From the NCBI RefSeq assembly GCF_010384365.1, contig NZ_CP048397.1:6820001-6884000 (forward strand): a stretch of 64,000 nt of DNA. The letters run 5' to 3'. The stretch comes from Streptomyces sp. S4.7. Lineage in GTDB: Bacteria > Actinomycetota > Actinomycetes > Streptomycetales > Streptomycetaceae. The translations under genes were made by a program, and so were the position numbers. Of the stretch, positions 32,457 to 38,754 are shown in pieces; the stretch's first letter is position 1, and every line of letters begins with the position of its first letter. The notes under the pieces are model-generated. The model searched no databases and was not told the DNA's origin. It worked only from the letters and a program-made list of their open reading frames with translations.

Positions 32457-33710
32457 TCACCCCGCGTCGAACGGAACCGTCCGCCACGGACTGTCCGGTG
32501 TGGTCGCCAGCGCGAGATGGGCGTCGAGCACGGTCGTGTACCAGGGGCCGAACTCCTCCTCGTCGAAGTGGAGACACCGCCCCAGCACATAGCCGGCGGA
32601 GAACTCCTCCCACGAGCCGTACGCCGCGCGCGCGGCCACCGACGCGCGTTCGAGCGCCGTGTGCATCTCGGCCTCGGTGGCGTACCGGGCGCCCCGGCCC
32701 CAGCGGGCCATCTTGGAGCCGCGGCCGATGTCCCACGCGGCGACCGACCGGACGACGCCGTCGGGCGGCAGGAGCCCGTCGGCACGGAAGCGGGACTCGT
32801 AGCGGAGCAACTTGCCCACCAGGGCTCGGAGATGAGCCACGAAGTCGTCGAACTCGGCGTCGTCGGTGGACGTTCCGGTCCGGGCGGCCTGGTCGCGCAG
32901 TGTGGTCTCCACACAGTCGCGCCACTGTTCGGCGTCGACGCGGGGGCCCCGCGCGGCGATCAGCGCCGTACGCGCGCCGAGGACGAAGTCCCAGTACCAC
33001 GGGCTGACTTCGCGTTCGAGCAGCCGCTCCTCGATCGCGAGCCAGTCCGCGCGGTCGTGGACGCCCCACGAGTCCGCGACGCGTTCCCGCTCACCCTGGT
33101 GGCCCATGCCGTGCCAGTGCGTGGTGTTCCACGCGTCGCCGTTCGTGAAGCACAGGTGCGCGCCGCAGGCGAGGCCGTGCAGCAGCGGGCCGGCCGGTGG
33201 GGCGCCGGTGCGCCGGGTCACCACACGGTCCATCAACTCGTCGCAGGAGAAAAGCTCGTGATGGAGGTCGAGCCAGACGTCCCGCTCCTCGTCGTCGGTG
33301 GGGAAGTACTGCTCGCAGGGTGTGGCCACGTTGACCGCGAGGATGTCCACCCCGGCGGGGAGTATGTGCGCGAGCGCGCCCAGGGTCGCGTACTCGTAGA
33401 CGAGATACGGGTGCGGCCTCGGCAGCAGGCCCGCCGTGTAGACCTGGGCCACGGTGCGGCCGTCGGGGATCTCGTTGGTGAGCATCGGGTACGTGCCCTC
33501 GTGGGCGGCCAGTGCCTCGTCGAGCCTGACCGGGTAGTACACGCCCTCGATGGCGACGGCACGCAGATACGCGTACACGTTGCCGGTCCCGGCCAGCTTG
33601 TGGAGATGCTGCTCCAGGTCGGTGGGTGCCTGCCAGCGGCTGCCGTCCTGCGGGCCGGTGACGAACGGGAAGAACTCGTCGTGGACCTCGTCCTCGGCCG
33701 CCGTCTGCAT
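32457..33710 (-). CDS. DUF1266 domain protein
   Basis: A 417-residue cytosolic protein. The C-terminal half contains the DUF1266 core: WGVHDRADWLAIEERLLERE at about 215-235, then SVAAWDIGRGSKMARWGRGA and EEFSAGYVLGRCLHFDEEEF near 335-395. The N-terminal 200 residues (FFPFVTGPQDGSRWQAPTDL, YYPVRLDEALAAHEGTYPML) have no domain I can name. DUF1266 proteins occur widely in Streptomyces and have been linked to YbeU-like and contact-dependent or effector contexts, but no activity is established. ATG 33710 has GGAGGGGG before it; the frame is open upstream without a good start. It stands alone between the regulator and a decayed locus. Confidence 0.85.
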   Translation of the reverse strand: MQTAAEDEVHDEFFPFVTGPQDGSRWQAPTDLEQHLHKLAGTGNVYAYLRAVAIEGVYYPVRLDEALAAHEGTYPMLTNEIPDGRTVAQVYTAGLLPRPHPYLVYEYATLGALAHILPAGVDILAVNVATPCEQYFPTDDEERDVWLDLHHELFSCDELMDRVVTRRTGAPPAGPLLHGLACGAHLCFTNGDAWNTTHWHGMGHQGERERVADSWGVHDRADWLAIEERLLEREVSPWYWDFVLGARTALIAARGPRVDAEQWRDCVETTLRDQAARTGTSTDDAEFDDFVAHLRALVGKLLRYESRFRADGLLPPDGVVRSVAAWDIGRGSKMARWGRGARYATEAEMHTALERASVAARAAYGSWEEFSAGYVLGRCLHFDEEEFGPWYTTVLDAHLALATTPDSPWRTVPFDAG

Positions 33711-33872
33711 GGGGTCCCCCTCCGTACCGTACCGATACCGGCCCTGCTCAGGCCGCAAGATCATCCACATACGGTACCGGTGACGGCGGACGCCTCCGTA
33801 CAGCGTCCACACGGGCCGTCGGTGTCCTTCCGGTCGCCAACCCGCCTGCGGAAAGGGCGATATGACGTGCCG

Positions 33873-34183
33873 TCAGTGAGCGGGCTCCTCCCACACCGAG
33901 ACGTGCCGGTCGCTCTCGCTCGTGAAGGGCTCGCCCTTCCAGCCCGCCCACCTCTCGCGCAGCCGCATCCCGGCGAGCAGGGCCATCGGGTCGAGTTCGG
34001 CCGGCCAGACGTACCGGAACGGCACCGACCAGTAGTCGCCGCGGCCGTCGACGACCTCGACGTAGTTGGAGCTCATCTCCTGCGCCGCGACGTCGTAGAC
34101 GTCGAACGACCAGCGTGTCGGGCTCACATGGAACGGCACCACGTCCTGGCCCGCCGGGAGCTTTCGCAGCTCGGGCAGCATGG
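33873..34183 (-). pseudogene. C-terminal remnant of a SAM-dependent methyltransferase
   Basis: The frame reads LPELRKLPAGQDVVPFHVSP then TRWSFDVYDVAAQEMSSNYV, FRYVWPAELDPMALLAGMRL and SESDRHVSVWEEP before the stop. I recognise this as the beta-sheet end of a class of actinobacterial methyltransferases (with a V-x-P-A-E-L-D-x-M segment); the SAM-binding half is missing. The sequence begins exactly where the acr3 remnant ends (about 34184), so this is a deletion scar joining two unrelated genes in the same direction. Confidence 0.65.
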
Positions 34184-34354
34184 TCTGAGACGCCGGTGAC
34201 GGTGACCTTCGCGAGCGCGTCCCCCGGACCGGGGACGAGGCGGCCGAGGCCGAGGCCCCCGGCCATCGCGAGCAGGGATCCACACGGCGAGGAAGCGGTC
34301 CAGGAACGACAGCCGCCCGGCCACCGGCCCGGTCGCGCCGGCTTCCGCGCTCAC
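34184..34354 (-). pseudogene. acr3-type arsenite efflux gene, N-terminal remnant
   Basis: GTG 34354 opens VSAEAGATGPVAGRLSFLDR followed by FLAVWI, and after a frameshift near 34278 LLAMAGGLGLGRLVPG, GDALAKVTVTGVS. This is the N-terminus and first helix of ACR3 arsenite permeases (RLSFLDRxLxxWI..AMxxGxxLG). The remaining nine helices are gone. The start overlaps the arsR stop (GTGA), so the original order was arsR-acr3 as in usual operons. Confidence 0.75.
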
Positions 34355-34666
34355 GAGGCGCTTTCGGCGGGTGCGGGTGCGGGTGCGGTCTCGGCCGGAG
34401 GCTGCCCGCCCGGCCGGGTCAGGATCGCGGCGAGCCGGTCGGTCATCTCCGGCAGTAGCCGGTAGTACACCCAGGTCCCGCGCCGCTCGGAGTCGATCCG
34501 CTCGCGAGGCGATCATCGACAGCAGCCGCAGCCTGACCGGGTCGCCCAGGGCCTTGAACACCCTTGCCAGTACGTCCGCCTGGCCGGCGTCCAGCGGCGC
34601 GGTCGGCAGGGCGGGGCAGCATTCGTCGGCGCCCTGGCCGAGGACGACGAGCTCTTGTTTCTACAT
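34351..34666 (-). pseudogene. arsR with a nonsense codon 2 and an internal deletion
   Basis: Read from 34666: ATG is followed at once by TAG, then KQELVVLGQGADECCPALPT, DAGQADVLARVFKALGDPVR, LRLLSMIAS. This is the start of an ArsR/SmtB repressor. Then about 40 residues are missing, namely the arsenic-binding ELCVCDL-type loop and the recognition helix (SQPTISHHLKVL in relatives). The frame jumps to ERIDSERRGTWVYYRLLPEM, normally the beta-wing, in another frame, and ends at 34351. So the gene has lost its start context, metal site and DNA-contact helix. The adjacent divergent arsI gene and operator-like repeats remain. Confidence 0.85.
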
Positions 34667-34702
34667 GCTTCTATGTTGACGGATGTCGAAACAAGACGCA
34701 AG

Positions 34703-34728
34703 CTTGAATCGACAGTCATCGATACAAG
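34703..34728. promoter_or_regulatory. Probable ArsR operator in the arsR-arsI divergent region
   Basis: CTTGAATCGA (34703-34712) and TCGATACAAG (34719-34728) form an inverted repeat with nine of ten positions matched around CAGTCA; A/T-rich TTGA...TCGA half-sites are usual for ArsR proteins. A second, longer-spaced pair, CTTGTTTC (34654-34661) and GAAACAAG (34687-34694), flanks the start regions. With arsR destroyed, control from these sites needs another ArsR copy in the genome. Confidence 0.55.
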
Positions 34729-34746
34729 AAGACCGGGAGGACAGTC

Positions 34747-35187
34747 ATGCCCCGTGCCCAGCTCGCCCTCAACGTCGCCGACCTCGAAGGCTCGATCGCC
34801 TTCTACTCCAAGCTCTTCGGCGTCGAACCCGCCAAGCGCCGCCCCGGCTACGCGAACTTCGCGATCACCACCCCGCCGCTCAAGCTCGTGCTGATCGAGG
34901 GCGAGCCCGGTCAGGAGACCCGCCTCGACCACCTCGGCGTCGAGGTCGACACCACCGACGAAGTCACCGCCGCCACCACCCGCCTCAAGGACGCCGGGCT
35001 CGCCACCTTCGAGGAGAACGACACCTCCTGCTGCTACGCCGTCCAGGACAAGGTGTGGGTCCACGGCCCCGGCAAGGAGCCGTGGGAGGTGTACGTGGTG
35101 AAGGCCGACGCCGACCGGATGGGCAAGAGCGCCGCCGTAACCGATGCCCGCCCTGTCGCCGCCTCGGACGACGGCTGCTGCCGCTGA
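34747..35187 (+). CDS. arsI: ArsI/CadI-family dioxygenase (C-As lyase-like)
   Basis: A 146-residue VOC-fold protein: MPRAQLALNVADLEGSIAFY, SKLFGVEPAKRRPGYANFAI, GQETRLDHLGVEVDT, ENDTSCCYAVQDKVWVHGPG and KEPWEVYVVKADAD. The ordered H (in RLDHLGV), the Cys pair in TSCCYA that binds trivalent organoarsenical, and the E of PWEVY are the ArsI metal/substrate residues; the C-terminal DDGCCR is an added thiol pair common in the family. ArsI cleaves the carbon-arsenic bond of methylarsenite and aromatic arsenicals. ATG 34747 has GGGAGG six bases upstream. This gene is intact although arsR and acr3 next to it are destroyed. Confidence 0.92.
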   Translation: MPRAQLALNVADLEGSIAFYSKLFGVEPAKRRPGYANFAITTPPLKLVLIEGEPGQETRLDHLGVEVDTTDEVTAATTRLKDAGLATFEENDTSCCYAVQDKVWVHGPGKEPWEVYVVKADADRMGKSAAVTDARPVAASDDGCCR

Positions 35188-35204
35188 CGGCCTGTCCGTG
35201 ACCG

Positions 35205-35525
35205 ATGCTCCGCCCGCCCGGGGCCCGGCTGTCAGTGGTGGCTGAGATGCTGGCGTTCATGGACGAACTGAAGCGGCGCCGGGTGTACGGCGCCGACCAC
35301 GAGGACCCGGACCCCGGGCCGCGGGCCGGCCACAGCTACCGGGAGCTGTGCGCGGGTCCGCTCGACGGGCTGCTCCTGGACGTCACCGGCTGGACGGATC
35401 AGGAGCTGGCCGAGGGAGCGACACTGCCCACCGAGATAGGTGCGTACGGGCCGGGCGGGCGCACCCTCTACGGGCCGCGCGCCGACGATCCGGGACGCTG
35501 GGACTGGCAGGGCGACTCGCGCTGA
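35205..35525 (+). CDS. Hypothetical protein, about 92-106 residues
   Basis: I do not recognise a family. The coherent part begins VVAEMLAFMDELKRRRVYGA, continues SYRELCAGPLDGLLLDVTGW and TDQELAEGATLPTEIGAYGP and ends DDPGRWDWQGDSR. Composition is acidic and soluble, without signal or membrane segments. ATG 35205 is the longest start; ATG 35247 (MLAFMDELKR) is equally plausible, and neither has a clear ribosome-binding site. It lies 17 bases after arsI and might be co-transcribed with it, but no link to arsenic is visible (one cysteine only). Confidence 0.5.
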   Translation: MLRPPGARLSVVAEMLAFMDELKRRRVYGADHEDPDPGPRAGHSYRELCAGPLDGLLLDVTGWTDQELAEGATLPTEIGAYGPGGRTLYGPRADDPGRWDWQGDSR

Positions 35526-35580
35526 ATCGCGCCTTCGAGTGGCGCCTTCGCATCGCGCGCCTTCCGCCCGGCCGCCGTGC

Positions 35581-36561
35581 TCAGCTCCCGCCGAGCCCCT
35601 TCGGTGTCCGCGGGAAGCGCAGTTGCTCCAGGTCCTGGAAGTGGCCGCCGCCCTCGTGGCGGTTCCCCGGCCAGACCCGGATGTCCTTCGGCCCCGACCA
35701 GTGGTTGTACGCGGCGAACACCGTGGACGGTGGGCAGATGTCGTCCATCAGCGCAGCGGAGAACAGCGCCGGGGCGCTTGCGCGGGCCGCGATGTTGACC
35801 CCCTCGAAGTACGACAGCGTGCTGAACACCCGCTCGGCCGACTCCCGGTGGGTGCGCAGATACGTCCAGATCTCGCGGTACGCGTTGCCCTCCACCACCT
35901 GGAGCGCTCGCCGGTAGTGGCAGAGCGAGGGCTGGTTGACCAGCGCCGCGCTCACGTCGTAGCTCAGTGCCGACGCGGCCAGGGCGATGCCGCCGCCCTG
36001 GCCGCCGCCGGCGATGACGATCCGTGCCGGGTCGACCGACGGATGGGTTCGGGCGGCGTCGACGGCACGGACCGCGTCGGTGAAGACCCGGCGGTAGTAG
36101 TAGTGGGCCGGGTCCTCGATGCCCCGGGTGACCATGCCCGGTGACGACGCGCCGCCGCTGCCGTGCGGGTCGCCCGTCGCGCCGGGCTGGAGCGAGCCGC
36201 CCTGACCGCGGGTGTCCATCAGCAGATGCGCGTATCCGGCGGAGGGCCAGGTCAGCCACTCGTACGGGAAGCCGTTCCCGCCGCCGTACCCGAGGAAGCC
36301 CACCACACACGGCAGCGGCCCGGTGGCGGAGGCCGGGACCAGCAGCCAGCCGGCCACCGGGTCGCCGCCGAAGCCCGGGAAGCTCACGTCGAAGACGTTC
36401 ACCTCGGTCAGGCAGGCGTCGTACGGGGTGAAGACGGGCGCCCGGTCATGGGTCCGCGCCTCGCCGAGCGTGTCGGCCCAGAAGGCGTCGAAGTCCGACG
36501 GCTCCTCCCGGTCGGGGAGGTAGCCGCGCAGTTCCTCCAGGGGTAGGTCCATCAGCGGCAT
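35581..36561 (-). CDS. CE7-family acetyl-xylan esterase-like protein with Gly in place of the nucleophilic Ser
   Basis: A 326-residue alpha/beta hydrolase of the AXE1/cephalosporin-C deacetylase family: DLPLEELRGYLPDREEPSDF, YGGGNGFPYEWLTWPSAGYA (oxyanion side), MDTRGQGGS, RIVIAGGGQGGGIALAASAL, LMDDICPPSTVFAAYN with the catalytic Asp, and RHEGGGHFQ with the His. The nucleophile motif in the family is G-G-S-Q-G-G; here residue 187 is Gly, codon GGC at 36003-36001, instead of Ser. All other motifs are intact. The protein is therefore probably inactive as an esterase, or a recent null allele. ATG 36561 lacks a strong ribosome-binding site; ATG 36552 is an alternative. A lacI remnant lies upstream on the other strand. 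Confidence 0.88.
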   Translation of the reverse strand: MPLMDLPLEELRGYLPDREEPSDFDAFWADTLGEARTHDRAPVFTPYDACLTEVNVFDVSFPGFGGDPVAGWLLVPASATGPLPCVVGFLGYGGGNGFPYEWLTWPSAGYAHLLMDTRGQGGSLQPGATGDPHGSGGASSPGMVTRGIEDPAHYYYRRVFTDAVRAVDAARTHPSVDPARIVIAGGGQGGGIALAASALSYDVSAALVNQPSLCHYRRALQVVEGNAYREIWTYLRTHRESAERVFSTLSYFEGVNIAARASAPALFSAALMDDICPPSTVFAAYNHWSGPKDIRVWPGNRHEGGGHFQDLEQLRFPRTPKGLGGS

Positions 36562-36651
36562 GGCAGCGGTTTCTCTCTCGGTGGGTCGGGTGGGGGGTCA
36601 GGCGTCGGAGGTCTTGTCCGGCGCCGGGCGCACGGCACCGGCGCTCGCGCG

Positions 36652-37230
36652 TGTGTCATCGCGTTCGGTCGGTGGTCGGCGAAGGACACCGGTGACTGGG
36701 TGGACGTCGACGGTGCCCACGGCACCGCCGCCGCGGTGGACCACCTGGTGGCGGCCGGACACCGAAAGATCGCCTTCCTGGGCTGGCCGCGCGGTTCGGG
36801 CGTCGGTGACGACCGGGCCGGCGGCTGGCGCGAGGCCATGCGCCGGCACGACCTGCCCATACGCGATCTGCGGGTGTCGTCCTTGGACGACGTGGACGCC
36901 GCCCGCACCGCGGTCGCCCGCGTCGTGGGCCGCGCAACCGCCGTGGTGGCGGCGAGCGACACCCTCGCGCTCGGCTGCTACCGCGCCCTGCGGGACGCGG
37001 GGCTCAGCCCGGGGCGTGACGTGGCGGTCGTCGGCTTCGACGACTCGCCCGCCGCCGGTCTGCTCTCGCCGAGCCTCAGCAGCGTCCGCCAGCCGCTGGG
37101 CGAGGTCGGGCGGGCCTGCACCCGGATCCTCATGGCCCGTATCAAAGACCCGGATTCCGCACCGGAGCGCGTGCTGCTGGCGCCCGAACTGATCGTCAGG
37201 GAGAGCTCGTCGGCCGAGCCCCGGCCCTGA
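36652..37230 (+). pseudogene. LacI-family regulator, C-terminal (ligand-binding) remnant
   Basis: In one frame: CVIAFGRWSAKDTGDWVDVD, GAHGTAAAVDHLVAAGHRKI, AFLGWPRGSGVGDDRAGGWR, then AVVAASDTLALGCYRALRDA, GRDVAVVGFDDSPAAGLLSP, SLSSVRQPLGEVGRACTRIL and a normal end LLAPELIVRESS. This is the second half of the sugar-binding domain. The DNA-binding domain and first lobe, about 140 residues, are missing; similarity starts at about 36652, only 90 bases from the divergent esterase start. Fragments could be translated from GTG 36700 but cannot bind DNA. Confidence 0.8.
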
Positions 37231-37642
37231 ACCCCGTCCTGGTCCCGGCGTCCCCGCCTCCCCGGCCACCCGGCCCACCGAAGCCCCACAGCACGTCCAA
37301 CGCGCCTTCCCGCACGGGTCGTCGCCGGATCTCCTCACGCACCACACGCACGATCACCCCGGCGCCCGCCTTGGCCGCCAGCGCCACCCGGAGCTGTGAG
37401 CGGAGCGGTGCGCGGGGGGCCGGTGGCGGTTGGGCCAGGCTCTCCGGACGTACGTAAGCCTGCACCAGGTCCACGTCGGCCCATCGGTCGAGACGTGTGT
37501 GCTGCTCCAGGTCATGGGCGAGATCGATGAGTTCCGCACGACGCAGTTCGAAGGCGGGCTCGGCAGCGAGGAGCCTCAGTTCCCCTGCCAGTTTCTTCTG
37601 CCGCGGGTCCGCCTGCGCCGTGTTGGGTGATACCTGTGCCAA
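37196..37642 (-). CDS. Hypothetical helical protein
   Basis: No family recognised. The sequence is convincingly coding (third-position GC bias and mixed composition): QKKLAGELRLLAAEPAFELR, RAELIDLAHDLEQHTRLDRW, ADVDLVQAYVRPESLAQPPP and SQLRVALAAKAGAGVIVRVV. It is predicted helical and soluble. TTG 37642 is selected because GGGGGA precedes it; an upstream GTG at 37684 is possible. The last 30 residues (GGPGGRGGGDAGTRTGFRAG) are low complexity and overlap the lacI remnant by 35 bases, so the original C-terminus may have been lost at the same scar. Confidence 0.5.
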   Translation of the reverse strand: MAQVSPNTAQADPRQKKLAGELRLLAAEPAFELRRAELIDLAHDLEQHTRLDRWADVDLVQAYVRPESLAQPPPAPRAPLRSQLRVALAAKAGAGVIVRVVREEIRRRPVREGALDVLWGFGGPGGRGGGDAGTRTGFRAGARPTSSP

Positions 37643-37892
37643 CCCTGTTTCCCCCTGAATCAGGTGTTCCCCGTGACCGTGCACCGCGAGTCGCGGCCCG
37701 GTCGCCCAACTCGCCGCGACCTTAGGGGGGACGCCTCCGGTATCGCGGTGGTTCCTCGCGTCGTGCTCCGGTCGTTGCGAAAGCGTGCCGCTCCGGGCCG
37801 AGTTGAGGATGCCACACGTTAGGTCGCCGCCATGCCACGTTCCCGTCGCCCCTGTCGTTGACAGGGGGACGGAGCGGATCTACGTTCTGGGT

Positions 37893-37905
37893 GGAAAGCG
37901 CTTAC
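37893..37905. promoter_or_regulatory. LacI-type operator before the cupin gene
   Basis: GGAAAGCGCTTAC matches the central GAAAGCGCTT of the sites at 283, 297 and 8635. It is 28 bases before the cupin start and lies within what would otherwise be the extended reading frame, which argues for the later start. Confidence 0.6.
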
Positions 37906-37932
37906 TCGGATACTCGGCTGGTTCCAGGGGGA

Positions 37933-38691
37933 GTGTTGACGACGTCCCGCACAGGCTCATCCACAAGCACGGACGCGGTGTCGGGGTTCGCCGGACTCCC
38001 CGGCGCGGTCGCGGTGTCGCACCTGACCGTGTACGACTGGGAGGCGGCCGACGGCCTCCGGGGCGGCACCCCGCACCTCCATCTGACCTGCTCGGAAGGG
38101 TATGTCGTGACCGCGGGTCGCGGCGCCGTGCAGACGCTCACGGCCGAGGGGTTCGAGAGCACACCGCTGGAGCCGGGAGCCCTGGTGTGGTTCACGCCGG
38201 GCACGATCCACCGGCTCGTGAACGAGGACGGACTGCGGATCGTCGTACTGATGCAGAACAACGGACTCCCCGAGGCCGGGGACGCCGTGCTGACCCTGCC
38301 GCCGGAACATCTGAGCGACCCGGAGACGTACGGGCGCCTCGTCCGTGTCCCCGACGGCACCGAGGCCGGACAGGCGGCTTTCGCCCGGCGCAGACGGGAC
38401 CTGGCGGTCGAGGGGTTCGCGGCGCTGCGCGCGGCGTGGGACGCGGGCGACGAGAAGCCGTTGCTGGACTTCCACCGGGCGGCCGGTGCGCTGGTGGGGC
38501 CGAGGCTGGCGGACTGGCGGGCGCGCTGGGAGTCCGGTGCGGCCCGGGCCGCGCGGCAGACCGGTGCGCAGCTCGACCGGCTCACCGAGGGGGACGCCGC
38601 GCATCTCGCTAAGGCGCGGGTCCATGCCCGACTGCCGCACGCGCGGGGGAGGTTCGGGATGTGCGGGCGGCTCGACACCTACGCGGTGTGA
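37933..38691 (+). CDS. Cupin-domain protein of carbohydrate loci
   Basis: A protein of about 252 residues. The cupin core is LRGGTPHLHLTCSEGYVVTA (H-x-H-x(4)-E, metal ligands) and LEPGALVWFTPGTIHRLVNE (G and H of the second motif), roughly residues 35-110. The C-terminal 120 residues are helical and charged (AFARRRRDLAVEGFAALRAA, LDFHRAAGALVGPRLADWRA). I choose GTG 37933 or TTG 37936, immediately after CCAGGGGGA, because the open frame upstream crosses the operator-like palindrome. Such cupin proteins often sit in sugar clusters next to LacI regulators; reaction unknown. It is convergent with the GH87-like gene. Confidence 0.75.
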   Translation: MLTTSRTGSSTSTDAVSGFAGLPGAVAVSHLTVYDWEAADGLRGGTPHLHLTCSEGYVVTAGRGAVQTLTAEGFESTPLEPGALVWFTPGTIHRLVNEDGLRIVVLMQNNGLPEAGDAVLTLPPEHLSDPETYGRLVRVPDGTEAGQAAFARRRRDLAVEGFAALRAAWDAGDEKPLLDFHRAAGALVGPRLADWRARWESGAARAARQTGAQLDRLTEGDAAHLAKARVHARLPHARGRFGMCGRLDTYAV

Positions 38692-38709
38692 GATGCGGGT
38701 GAGCGGATC

Positions 38710-38745
38710 GGGGTGGTGCGCCGGGTCCGGCCGGCGCACCACCCC
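38710..38745. terminator. Bidirectional terminator
   Basis: GGGGTGGTGCGCCGG (38710-38724) pairs perfectly with CCGGCGCACCACCCC (38731-38745) around a six-base loop between two convergent genes. Confidence 0.85.
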
Positions 38746-38754
38746 CGTGCCGTA

